From NCBI RefSeq assembly GCF_016881005.1, contig NZ_JACOPV010000011.1, positions 179,553 to 243,552 of the forward strand: 64,000 nt of DNA. Direction: 5' to 3'. A model generated the notes under the pieces. That model saw only the letters and a program-made list of their open reading frames with translations. It did not search any database and had not been told where the DNA came from. Positions 43,741 through 51,243 of this stretch are shown in pieces (the first letter of the stretch is position 1; every line of letters begins with the position of its first letter). The position numbers and the translations under genes were made by a program. The DNA is from Pseudomonas arcuscaelestis. Its GTDB lineage: Bacteria > Pseudomonadota > Gammaproteobacteria > Pseudomonadales > Pseudomonadaceae.

Positions 43741-44178
43741 GTGAAATTCATTATAGATGCTGCATCATTTGGCTCTAATTTGCTAACCATCGCAGCATCA
43801 TCTATTGCGATTTACTTGTTTTTTGCCAAGCGCAAAGAAATATCCTCAGTATTTTCGCTTTTGGTAAACTACACCTTTCAAATGTCTCTTTCTGAAATTA
43901 AAGAAAAGCTTGAGCGTTTAAACGACTACAATGCAAAGGATCAGGAAAGCTGCGAAATAATAGAAAACATCTTTCATGAAATAATTGGGCAAATTCGCGG
44001 AAATGATAAGCTTCGCGGCCATTTCTCTGAGCTGACAGATAGAATGGAAGAGCTTGCCTCTAATAGGAAGAAGCTCACTGAGCCGAAGAAGCGAGCAGTA
44101 GTAAGCGAACTACGTGAAAGGCTCAGAAATTTAAATGTCGCAAATATCGATAGTTTGATTGGAGACGAAAGGGCATGA
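43741..44178 (+). CDS. Single-pass membrane protein with cytoplasmic helical domain (island)
   Basis: A 145-aa product starting at GTG 43741, with GGAG about 8 nt upstream. Residues 10-28 are hydrophobic (NLLTIAASSIAIYLFF), then comes a charged, helix-forming region (SLSEIKEKLERLNDYNAKDQESCEIIENIFHE and later RMEELASNRKKLTEPKK). I cannot assign a family. It overlaps the next gene by 4 nt (ATGA), so the two are translated together and probably act together. Confidence 0.72.
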   Translation: MKFIIDAASFGSNLLTIAASSIAIYLFFAKRKEISSVFSLLVNYTFQMSLSEIKEKLERLNDYNAKDQESCEIIENIFHEIIGQIRGNDKLRGHFSELTDRMEELASNRKKLTEPKKRAVVSELRERLRNLNVANIDSLIGDERA

Positions 44179-44546
44179 GCAAAATCGTTGAAGCTGTGAA
44201 TGTGATGATTTCGAATCAAGACAAGATAGATTCGACATACCAAGGCATTTATGAACCCGAGGTTTTCTTTAGATACGACAAGAAACATAATTGGTCAATT
44301 CTGAGAAATGATGCTGGCGATTTTTATCTCCACTATTATCCAGCGAAGTATAAAGTTGAGGATTTAGCCTCGTGGCCCGAAGAGGCTTGGCATGAATTTA
44401 GGGGAACGGTTTCCTACAACTCAAAAGATTTAGGAACCAAGGAAGCTAAAGACTCTCTTAGAGAGCTCTATACAGTCGTTAAAGAAAAGGTATTCGGAAT
44501 GGATGATGTTCTTGCCGACATTATCAAAAGTGACGCTACTTGGTAA
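44175..44546 (+). CDS. Unknown cytoplasmic protein coupled to the 43741 gene (island)
   Basis: Soluble protein of 123 aa, not recognised. It is rich in aromatic residues in its middle (FFRYDKKHNWSILRNDAGDFYLHYYP) and contains a WPEEAWHEF segment. No catalytic motif is evident. It overlaps the upstream membrane-protein gene by 4 nt. The pairing of a membrane helix protein with a small soluble partner is common in accessory systems such as toxin-antitoxin or abortive-infection pairs, but nothing here proves it. A 295-bp gap follows that contains a terminator-like hairpin and no credible gene. Confidence 0.7.
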   Translation: MSKIVEAVNVMISNQDKIDSTYQGIYEPEVFFRYDKKHNWSILRNDAGDFYLHYYPAKYKVEDLASWPEEAWHEFRGTVSYNSKDLGTKEAKDSLRELYTVVKEKVFGMDDVLADIIKSDATW

Positions 44547-44737
44547 GGAGTTGCTACATCGAGCTGCTACTACCTCAGTTCAATTTACCATCCCCCAAAT
44601 CAAAATCCCAATTGGTGATGGAATCCGACCAAGTTGTAAGTGAAAATCCCCTGAGGTAGGGCACCCATGTTCAGTAGGGCCAGACCACAGAACGGGTGGA
44701 AAAACTTTATGATTTCAAAATCCGTGCAGATACAAAC

Positions 44738-44783
44738 AAAAAGCCTTGCCACAAGCTCAGATTGGGCTCACAGCAAGGCTTTT
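44738..44783. terminator. Hairpin between 44546 and the serine recombinase gene
   Basis: AAAAGCCTTGC and GCAAGGCTTTT are perfect 11-bp arms with a 23-nt loop. On the minus strand a run of T follows, so it best serves the recombinase gene ending at 44842. Confidence 0.7.
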
Positions 44784-44841
44784 GAGTGCATGTCCACCCT
44801 ACCCCACGGGCAAGGCTGTAAACGGCTGTATGGGACTAGTT

Positions 44842-45471
44842 TTAACCACCTGCTTTCAGTTCCTTCTTGATTCTGTAGACCGTGGCAACTCCGCACTCTG
44901 CCAGCTTGGCTACATCGTCGGCGGTCATGGTTGGGTGTTTGGCCATGATGTTAGTCACCTTCTCCCACATCGCAGCATTCTTACCTTTGCCCGCTGGTTT
45001 CCATTCAGGGTTAGCGGCCTTCTTATTCTCGATACCCTGCTTGATACGCTCCACACGTTTCTCTTGATCGAGCCGTGCCATGGTTGCCATGAGGTCTAGG
45101 AGCATGTTGTTAATCACTTTCATGATCGCACCTGTGATGCCGTTACCGTCAACCAACTGGTGAGAGGTGGGTAGATCGATCACGACCAAACGAAGTCCTT
45201 TGCCCTCGATAGTACTCTTCAGCGAGTCCCACTCAGAACTGGTCAAGCGTGAGAGGCGGTCTACCGATTCCACTACCAGCACGTCACCCGCTTGAGCAGC
45301 ATCAAGCAAACGGGAAAGCTCAGGACGCTCCAGCTTGGTTCCTGAGATGTTCTCAGCGTATACGTCTGCAATGGTCAGGCTATGATCACTGGCGAAAGCC
45401 TCAAGCATCTGGCGTGCTCGGTTGGCGTCCTGATCCTTGGTGGAAGCACGGAGATACAGATGGGCTTTCAT
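44842..45471 (-). CDS. Serine recombinase/resolvase (invertase-resolvase family)
   Basis: Site-specific recombinase of 209 aa. The catalytic serine is in YLRASTKDQD at about residue 10. Further landmarks are ENISGTKLERPELSRLLDAAQ, the DVLVVESVDRLSRL helix, and a C-terminal HTH of the Hin type (MTADDVAKLAECGVATVYRIKKEL) preceded by a short linker. It is the length of small resolvases, not of large serine integrases. ATG 45471 has AAGGA upstream; a GTG two codons earlier is possible. Palindromes directly upstream may be its recombination or operator sites. Confidence 0.92.
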   Translation of the reverse strand: MKAHLYLRASTKDQDANRARQMLEAFASDHSLTIADVYAENISGTKLERPELSRLLDAAQAGDVLVVESVDRLSRLTSSEWDSLKSTIEGKGLRLVVIDLPTSHQLVDGNGITGAIMKVINNMLLDLMATMARLDQEKRVERIKQGIENKKAANPEWKPAGKGKNAAMWEKVTNIMAKHPTMTADDVAKLAECGVATVYRIKKELKAGG

Positions 45472-45505
45472 ACTCACTATCCTTTACCTAGCAAATCGAT
45501 GGACC

Positions 45506-45561
45506 TATGATAATCAATCATATAGCTATCTTCAATAGGTATTTTGATAGTGACTATCAAA
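45506..45561. promoter_or_regulatory. Palindromes upstream of the serine recombinase (possible res or operator)
   Basis: TATGAT-N5-ATCATA (45506-45522) and TTTGATAG-TGA-CTATCAAA (45543-45561) are perfect inverted repeats. A third half-site, TTTGATAG, lies at 45593-45600. The first starts 35 bp upstream of the recombinase ATG, suiting resolvase subsites or autoregulation. Confidence 0.55.
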
Positions 45562-45671
45562 TAGGACTGCCACTCCCGTTTGAGTAGAGTCATTTGATAG
45601 TCAGGTCTGCGCTTGGCGTGTGAAAAGTGCGATGATAGCTTTATGCTTTCATGACACCAAGGACGAAACTG

Positions 45672-46094
45672 ATGCGACCACTGTTTGCCGTTGCAGCAAT
45701 TGCGATGCTGGCCGGCTGCGCTGCACCACCAACTGTTGGCGAGGCTGTACCTGCTCCAGGCAACCGATTGCTGGCACTCCAAGCCGAGGAACATGGCAAA
45801 GATGCTACCGTGACCGTCGTGCGGGAAAGTGCAATACAAGCTGGTCACTGCTTCTTTGGTATCTACTTGGACGGAAAGCTTGTAGCCCGACTGGATAACA
45901 ATGAGAAAGCCACCTTCCATGTGAAGCCCGGCAGAAGGCTTGTAGGTGTGGGCTCTGATCCGCAAGGAGCAGGAAATTGCTCCGGTAACAGTCGCTACAA
46001 GAGAGAAGTGGCGACATGGATTGAAGTTGGTGAAAGTCAAACATTCCGCATTTCATTCCAACCAATGTTGGACATTCGCCCATCGTCTTACTGA
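45672..46094 (+). CDS. Putative lipoprotein, DUF2846-like (island)
   Basis: Predicted lipoprotein of 140 aa. The signal MRPLFAVAAIAMLAGC ends in a lipobox L-A-G-C with the acylated cysteine at residue 16. The mature domain (HCFFGIYLDGKLVARLDNNEKA, then FHVKPGRRLVGVG) resembles the DUF2846 beta-rich lipoproteins. Function is unknown. ATG 45672 has AAGGA at a good distance; the ATG at 45651 lacks one. The Asp-free +2 position (Ala) suggests outer-membrane sorting. Confidence 0.78.
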   Translation: MRPLFAVAAIAMLAGCAAPPTVGEAVPAPGNRLLALQAEEHGKDATVTVVRESAIQAGHCFFGIYLDGKLVARLDNNEKATFHVKPGRRLVGVGSDPQGAGNCSGNSRYKREVATWIEVGESQTFRISFQPMLDIRPSSY

Positions 46095-46130
46095 CGAATT
46101 TTTTGGACGCGTAAGGGAAGTTGTAGTTAT

Positions 46131-46561
46131 CACCGTTCGACGGTGAGGATGATGACACGGTGTTTGGGGGGGGCGTTCCTCTTACTCACTTTCGGATGAT
46201 CTATGATTACCCTATTCAGCGTTGATGCTGAAGAATGATTATCGAGGATGAATCCTCAAGAACGTCAACCTACCGGTTTCCTTGGCAATCACTGATTGAC
46301 AATCAGAACATCATCACTCTCATATACATCAGTGATCGCAGGTGAGCGAACGGAGTGAGTGAATGCCTTTGGGGTACAGGACAGACAGTCCTACCCGCTT
46401 TTGATCTTAATCTGTGTTAAGCACAGGATAGTAATATTCTGTATTTCATACAGTAATATTATTCTTAACTACGCTAAGTAGTTAATATTCTTTTTGTTAT
46501 GGAGTGTTTACACTCCTTCTCTTTATCTATCTTTCTATATAAATACTATTTGTTACACAAA
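46131..46561. repeat. Array of about ten short hairpins in an AT-rich non-coding stretch
   Basis: The 563 bp between the lipoprotein stop and the next gene hold no credible ORF but many inverted repeats: 46131-46145, 46215-46232, 46244-46257, 46292-46306, 46378-46392, 46412-46426, 46433-46460 (one bulge), 46466-46484, 46501-46516 and 46549-46561. Arms are 5-13 bp. Eight G residues run at 46166-46173. It may be a structured RNA, a replication or transfer origin, or a protein-binding region; the sequence alone does not decide. Confidence 0.6.
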
Positions 46562-46657
46562 GAATAATATAAAGCCTTTGATCTTTACCTACCTCGCTTC
46601 GCTCACACCTTCTCGCCCACTCTAAGGTATGGTGGGCGCGACTGGGTGAATGGGCGG

Positions 46658-47467
46658 TCATGCCGCCGATTTAAGCCACCCTTGCTCCTCGACGAAATCG
46701 AGGAAGTAGTCATGTGTATTAGGTTCTGGAATGAACCTGTCGACCGCCAGCCGCCCACTTGCTCGCTTCGGTGTAGGGATATCAGCATAGCCATCAAGCC
46801 CGTCAGTAATTTTTTTTGTTCTTTCGAGCAAAGTGGATACAGGTTCTTGACCCAATCCACTCAGGAGCTTGAGTACATGGCGACGAGCCGCGAATCGCTG
46901 CTTGCTAACAGCTTCGGTACTGTCATTACTACTGAATTCAAACATGAATTCATCCATCAGTTCATCAAGGCGAGAAGAAAGCACGCTAGCGGCCTGCTCA
47001 AGAGTGATGCGACTTTCAGTTGGAGTTGAGTTGTCAATCCAGTCGGGAATGAAGTTGGCATCTTGGCCACTGGTTGCAGCCTGTTCCCGAACCTTCGCTT
47101 TGACCCGCTTGATGGTGTCTTTGTCATACAAGCTTTCGTAACATCCCACAGAATGGTTCCATACACAACCATATTCAGAGTGCAGAATGCTACGGAGTTC
47201 ATAGTCCTTCACACCTTGCTCCCTGCATGCGAGTTCGTAGACTTGGTGTACTGACTTGTCGAACGATGTTGTAGGCTTTCTATTAGTTACAGGTACTCCA
47301 GTAACAACCTTGCGGACAAAGTGTTCAGTTTCACCTGTGGTAGTAACAATATTTCGTCGTGACATACCTGTCAGGTGTAATGCCATGATTTCTTGAATAC
47401 GTGCATCATCATTTGCAGCCTGACCGGTATCAAAAGACTTGGAAGCTGCGGCGTTTTGAATTTTCAT
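46658..47467 (-). CDS. Unknown island protein with N-terminal helix-turn-helix
   Basis: Protein of 269 aa that I do not recognise. Near the N-terminus RIQEIMALHLTGMSRRNIVTTTG has the look of a resolvase-type helix-turn-helix. A middle segment has two cysteines (YGCVWNHSVGCYESLYD), followed by basic and acidic helical stretches. A perfect AAGGAGGA ribosome binding site precedes the ATG. An operator-like palindrome lies 101 bp upstream, so it may regulate itself. Position beside the hairpin array makes a DNA-binding or replication-initiation role conceivable; this is inference only. Confidence 0.75.
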   Translation of the reverse strand: MKIQNAAASKSFDTGQAANDDARIQEIMALHLTGMSRRNIVTTTGETEHFVRKVVTGVPVTNRKPTTSFDKSVHQVYELACREQGVKDYELRSILHSEYGCVWNHSVGCYESLYDKDTIKRVKAKVREQAATSGQDANFIPDWIDNSTPTESRITLEQAASVLSSRLDELMDEFMFEFSSNDSTEAVSKQRFAARRHVLKLLSGLGQEPVSTLLERTKKITDGLDGYADIPTPKRASGRLAVDRFIPEPNTHDYFLDFVEEQGWLKSAA

Positions 47468-47567
47468 TGTGATTCCTCCTTATTGGATTCAATTCATCGG
47501 CATGCCTATCGGGGCGTGCCGGGTGTGATTACTTACATCGCAAACACAAAAATTCCTACAATACGCA

Positions 47568-47582
47568 TTTCGTTTTACGAAA
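47568..47582. promoter_or_regulatory. Palindrome upstream of the 46658 gene
   Basis: TTTCGT-TTT-ACGAAA is a perfect inverted repeat about 100 bp before the gene start. A second, imperfect one (CGGCATGCC/GGCGTGCCG) lies closer at about 47498-47521. Otherwise the 635-bp gap 47468-48102 shows only the terminator at 48024 and a doubtful 60-codon frame. Confidence 0.4.
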
Positions 47583-48023
47583 GCGGTCGTATGGAAGGTG
47601 GCGCGCTAGATGAGGGTGCGAATTATACAGCAACTCCAAAAACATGAAAACGTCTTGACAGATTGTCTAGATGAAATCAGCAGAAAACCCTTTAGAGAAC
47701 TCAAATCAAATTTAGAGAAGTCGCCAAGCCACATTTGTCAGCAAGAAATCACCAGCCGCTCATGGCGTCAGACTAAGCGATTACAGCGATGATCATCGTT
47801 ACCCGCAACTTTGCATGTCGAGTCCAAGAAAGCGTCCAGAATCACGTTTACAGAGCCTTCCAGAGCCATTCCTGCTCTGATCCTTGGTGAGTCTGGTTTA
47901 ATTCGTTGAATCTGTTAGGAAATGAATACTTTTCTGTGTGAACGAGGAATGTGCTTAACGCGTCTACCACGTTGACCAACAGAAATCGGGGTGAAACCAA
48001 TATCGCTACTTTTCTGCAGGCAA

Positions 48024-48059
48024 TAAAAAAGGCTCACTCGTACAAAACCAGTGAACCTT
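48024..48059 (-). terminator. Terminator of the 49183-48103 operon
   Basis: AGGTTCACT and AGTGAGCCT form a stem with one mismatch, followed on the minus strand by six T residues, about 45 bp after the last stop of the operon. Confidence 0.8.
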
Positions 48060-48102
48060 TACCTGATACTTCATTGTTTATCACTCAGTGATTAGTCGAA
48101 CA

Positions 48103-48591
48103 TCATTCAGGAATGTGAAGTGGTGTGAAACATTCAAGCACTTGCTTCTCAATCAAAGCCATTTGTTTGGCTTCTTTCTCCGCTGCTGCTTTCAGTTCTT
48201 TCTCTTGCTGAGTTTGAATCAGTTGCTGACGCAACAAATCTTGATACCTTGCATGTTCAGAGTGTAGCCATGCGACATACTCTCCCTTCACCTTAGCATG
48301 AATAGCTTCAATATCGAGTGCTTGAATATCATCAGGTTTTTTGACGTAACATGAATAGTTCAATGGTTCCATCACAACCCGATAACCCCGTGAGATTGTA
48401 TAGCCAGCTTTCACCTTTTCTACTACAGCCTCTAGAAAATCATGGGAAAGTGATGCCGTTACATGTTCCAAACTATCAGTTGTATTGTGATAGCGATGCA
48501 AGTCAATATCAATACGGCGTTGATACTCAGCTTGATCAAACTTCGGCGGAGTGCCAGAAATCTTAATTTTGTCTTTGTTTGCTGCTGTCAT
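48103..48591 (-). CDS. Unknown island protein with charged coiled-coil C-terminus
   Basis: Protein of 162 aa, not recognised. The N-terminal part contains KISGTPPKFDQAEYQRRIDIDLHRYH. The C-terminal third is a long charged helix (LRQQLIQTQQEKELKAAAEKEAKQ) likely to form a coiled coil. AAGGAGC precedes the ATG. It is last of four overlapping minus-strand genes and starts within the stop of the gene before it (4-nt overlap). Confidence 0.75.
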   Translation of the reverse strand: MTAANKDKIKISGTPPKFDQAEYQRRIDIDLHRYHNTTDSLEHVTASLSHDFLEAVVEKVKAGYTISRGYRVVMEPLNYSCYVKKPDDIQALDIEAIHAKVKGEYVAWLHSEHARYQDLLRQQLIQTQQEKELKAAAEKEAKQMALIEKQVLECFTPLHIPE

Positions 48592-48800
48592 TTATTTGCT
48601 CCTTTCTGTTTATGAATTAACTGAATCATCTTGCTGATAATGGTGGCTTGATACACCAGTTCATCAAATTGACATTTAGGCTTTGCCAATGTCTTAACAG
48701 TGTTTGGCTTAACGCTCACTACCTTAATGCTATAGCTCTGCCTTCTTGCTACAGCGCGTTGTAAACCTTTAATGAAAGAATCAGACATGTCTGCCACCAT
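48588..48800 (-). CDS. Small basic island protein
   Basis: Basic protein of 70 aa (MVADMSDSFIKGLQRAVARR, later VVSVKPNTVKTLAKPK) with no recognised family. The ATG at 48800 has GGAG 8 nt upstream; the frame is open further to a GTG at 48815. It overlaps its upstream neighbour by 20 nt and its downstream neighbour by 4 nt. This tight packing supports it as real. Confidence 0.65.
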   Translation of the reverse strand: MVADMSDSFIKGLQRAVARRQSYSIKVVSVKPNTVKTLAKPKCQFDELVYQATIISKMIQLIHKQKGANK

Positions 48801-48951
48801 ATAGTGAAGCTCCACTAATTGAACGTTGATCCTCTAGCAATTCAATGATATCGCTACAACGTTGGAATTCAGATTGATTGCGTGTCATTTTCGCCGCCGA
48901 CCTCAAAGACTTGAAGTGTCTGATCTGGCCGGTAATGAATTTATTATCCAT
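48781..48951 (-). CDS. 56-aa island protein in overlapping operon
   Basis: Reads MDNKFITGQIRHFKSLRSAA, then KMTRNQSEFQRCSDIIELLEDQ, ending GGRHV. It fills the only gap in the operon, overlapping the upstream gene by 8 nt and the downstream gene by 20 nt. No clear ribosome binding site, so translation would depend on coupling. Function unknown; the composition suggests a small helical protein. Confidence 0.55.
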   Translation of the reverse strand: MDNKFITGQIRHFKSLRSAAKMTRNQSEFQRCSDIIELLEDQRSISGASLYGGRHV

Positions 48952-49183
48952 GGTTCTGCACCAGCATATCGGTCAAGTAACTATCGATTCCTTTCTTTGA
49001 CTTGAATGCTTCGATTGCAAGATTGGTGTAGCAGAAAATTGGAACTTTTAACTGTACGAGAACAAAGTTCTTCCGATTGGATCGAAACTTCTTAGCTCTA
49101 CAACTGTTGCTGCAACTGGTTGCATGTTTACGCAAGTGCGTAATATCTGAATTACAAATGAGACAAAGCCTAATACCTTCCAT
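48944..49183 (-). CDS. Small zinc-finger-like island protein
   Basis: Protein of 79 aa whose N-terminus has four cysteines, C-L-I-C then C-S-N-S-C after a 14-residue basic spacer containing His, a plausible zinc finger. Basic residues follow (RAKKFRSNRKNF). I chose the ATG at 49183 because a GGAGGT lies 5-6 nt upstream; the frame is open to 49234. First gene of the four-gene overlapping unit. DNA or RNA binding is plausible, not shown. Confidence 0.68.
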   Translation of the reverse strand: MEGIRLCLICNSDITHLRKHATSCSNSCRAKKFRSNRKNFVLVQLKVPIFCYTNLAIEAFKSKKGIDSYLTDMLVQNHG

Positions 49184-49232
49184 AGAACCTCCATAGAATA
49201 AATGATGAATTGTTTGATTAAATACTGCGGAC

Positions 49233-49271
49233 AAAAAAAGAACCCCTCAACACCTGAAAGGCACCGAGGGA
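49233..49271 (-). terminator. Possible terminator downstream of the integrase
   Basis: CCCTC and GAGGG flank a partly paired loop, and a run of seven T follows on the minus strand. The 49184-49611 gap, between the integrase stop and the four-gene unit, otherwise holds only AT-rich sequence that probably includes the promoter of that unit. Confidence 0.5.
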
Positions 49272-49611
49272 GATAGAGGGAATTAAATTGTAACGCTTGA
49301 ATGTCTCATGCTTTGAGGAACATTCGGAATAAGTGCCACCGACAATCGAGGGTAGTCAGTGGCAGGTGACAACTTATAACGAGGGAAGGAGAAAACCTGA
49401 TGCAAGCTGTCTTGGGCGAGGATGCCCACTGAAATTAGAGTTGATTTAGAAAAGCCAGCGGACCTCCGACCTGAACAGCAAACACCAACAAAATGCTGAA
49501 ACTACTTTTCTCAATCAATACGAATATTTTAATAAAATAAACCAAAAAAGTCAATACCGTTACATATGTTTTTACACTTTAAGTCAAGTATTTTAGTTGC
49601 AATTAAAAATT

Positions 49612-50952
49612 TTATTCATTCTCGCAGAACACTTTACTCAACATATCAGCAACAACTTCAACAGGTACGCCATTACCGTATGTATCAAATGTAATAGTGC
49701 GGGAGGCGTGCCCCATTACAGCTTGAGCATGGAGTACGGACACTCCTTTTGTCTGCATCAATGATGCCAGTGAATGACGTAAAGAATGGAATACTAGGCC
49801 GCGCTCATAAGTGTCTGCAAGTGCAGCGGGGATACCTTGTTGATTCACCCACTCACCTGATGGTCTGTATCCAAGCTGAGCAAGCTCCGTTGCGTCCTCC
49901 GCCCGGCATGTATCGACGTACCGCAAGAATGCAGCAAGATCGAATCCGTAAGCACCGTCAATGAGTGGCACCAATCGCTTACTCTGTTTGTTCTTGATCG
50001 ACTTCCCTTCACCATTTTCATTTATGTGAATGGCTACGACTCCTGAGTCAGATACTACAACGTCACTCGTTGTTAATTGACATATCTCCTTCAGTCTCCC
50101 ACCAGTGATGATCCCTAGGCTGAGCAGCCATCGCTTCCATGATGCCTCTGGAAGGTCGTTCGCATATTCCATCAGCTTGCTCACCTGATGCTGTGAGAAA
50201 GCCTTCCGGGTCGATTCAATCCCCTTTGTAAGCTTCAGCTTCTTGTCGTATGTCTTGCTCAGGTGCCCATTCTCGACAGCCCATGCGAGCACAGCTGACA
50301 ACTTCACAATCAACTTGTTTACCGTTGAGGGCATCCGTCCTTGGGCTAGTCGCCCCCTGAACGCTACAAGGTCTTCTCTTGAGTGGTTCCTGAAGTCCAA
50401 TCCCTCCAGATGCTCACCGATGACCTTGTGACACAACGTCGTTTCCTTCAGGGTTGAAGGTTTCTGCTCTCCAGCACGATCTGCCATGTACAACTGCGCG
50501 AGTGCATCAAAGGTCATCGGTGACTCTGCTGGCGCTGTGCTCATCACCTCTCTGTACCGTGTTTCCACTGGGCTTGGGGGAACGTTGACGTTCCGGTACA
50601 AATCCCCCCAATGATGGAAGGGATGACTGTCATCAGCAGACACCACGGTGCGACTCACCAATGTCACCAGATACTCCCGTAGATCGTTCCACGAGGCTTC
50701 AGGCCGCTCGATGTGGAAGTGTTGGAGCGATGCTAAGAGATGACTGGAGGTGTCCATTGCCCGCCTTCGATCAGTGGTCTTCAGAGACACAGATACCATC
50801 CTGCTCACGCTACCTGTCATGCGAAGGCGCAGGTAGTAGATACCGTGTCGCCGGTAGTGGTAGGGACTGGCAAGTCGGCAATGTGGCCTCAACGGCAACG
50901 TGCGGGTTGTGACATTGCTTGTAACAGGGTGGCTTTGTAGGACGACGCTCAT
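49612..50952 (-). CDS. Tyrosine recombinase/integrase of the LysR-end element
   Basis: Phage-type integrase of 446 aa. The N-terminus has the RRHGIYYLRLRM strand typical of DUF6538-type integrases, then a SAM-like core-binding domain around residues 145-235. The catalytic residues are all present: Arg 286 in GGRLKE, Lys in SKRLVP, His 389 and Arg 392 in HSLRH, His 415 in GHAS and Tyr 425 in DTYGNG. It is adjacent to the right repeat and reads inward, and its first codons overlap the right-hand arm-type repeats, so it may repress its own expression. The target is the 3' end of the LysR gene rather than a tRNA. Confidence 0.95.
   Translation of the reverse strand: MSVVLQSHPVTSNVTTRTLPLRPHCRLASPYHYRRHGIYYLRLRMTGSVSRMVSVSLKTTDRRRAMDTSSHLLASLQHFHIERPEASWNDLREYLVTLVSRTVVSADDSHPFHHWGDLYRNVNVPPSPVETRYREVMSTAPAESPMTFDALAQLYMADRAGEQKPSTLKETTLCHKVIGEHLEGLDFRNHSREDLVAFRGRLAQGRMPSTVNKLIVKLSAVLAWAVENGHLSKTYDKKLKLTKGIESTRKAFSQHQVSKLMEYANDLPEASWKRWLLSLGIITGGRLKEICQLTTSDVVVSDSGVVAIHINENGEGKSIKNKQSKRLVPLIDGAYGFDLAAFLRYVDTCRAEDATELAQLGYRPSGEWVNQQGIPAALADTYERGLVFHSLRHSLASLMQTKGVSVLHAQAVMGHASRTITFDTYGNGVPVEVVADMLSKVFCENE
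50907..50926. promoter_or_regulatory. Two phased TTGTRACA repeats, candidate arm-type sites (right)
   Basis: TTGTGACA at 50907 and TTGTAACA at 50919 are spaced 12 bp, matching the left array in sequence, orientation and phase. They lie 75 bp inside the right repeat and within the 5' coding part of the integrase. Confidence 0.7.
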
Positions 50953-51000
50953 GGTGGCTAACCCCTTGAATCTATTGGATTAACCCTTCCCTCTTTGTCG

Positions 51001-51135
51001 TTCTGGATGTACTGTCGCGAGGACTTGCGCAAGTTGAAGCGGATTACCCTGTTGTGGGATTACATCCGTGGGGTGACCGAGCGCAACGCGCCACTGTTGA
51101 TGGGCGAGTCGCGCACGATGGGCTTCGCCGACTGA
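51001..51135 (+). repeat. Right 120-bp direct repeat (attR region), displaced LysR 3' end ending GFAD*
   Basis: Bases 51001-51120 equal 42237-42356. The reading then continues to a stop at 51133-51135 giving T-M-G-F-A-D, the same end as the outermost copy near 52047. This is the LysR 3' end displaced by the element. Confidence 0.9.
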
Positions 51136-51150
51136 TAGCTCTTCAATAAA

Positions 51151-51243
51151 TCAGGTAGCGGTGCAGACAACTCCCCTAAAGGCGTGGCACAGATTGTGGA
51201 GGAATGGCGTGCTGCTCAGGGCCTGCCGGGATTCAAAGACTGA
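51151..51243 (+). pseudogene. Truncated DNase-bacteriocin immunity gene (C-terminal remnant)
   Basis: In frame to the stop at 51241-51243 it encodes SGSGADNSPKGVAQIVEEWR and then AAQGLPGFKD. This is the C-terminal end of a colicin E/pyocin S-type immunity protein (compare K-x-W-R-A-A-x-G-x-x-G-F-K). The first two thirds, including the D-L-I-Y-Y-P motif, are missing. Remnant of a first immunity module. Confidence 0.8.

Noticed and set aside
44667..44870. 67-codon plus-strand frame between 44546 and the recombinase
   Set aside because: It runs through the terminator hairpin and into the recombinase gene on the opposite strand.
46131..46561. Retron or CRISPR interpretation of the hairpin array
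   Set aside because: No reverse transcriptase or cas gene is present and the hairpins are all different, with no repeated unit or regular spacing.
47610..47792. 60-codon plus-strand frame in the island gap
   Set aside because: No convincing ribosome binding site and no recognised feature; retained only as a remark on the gap.
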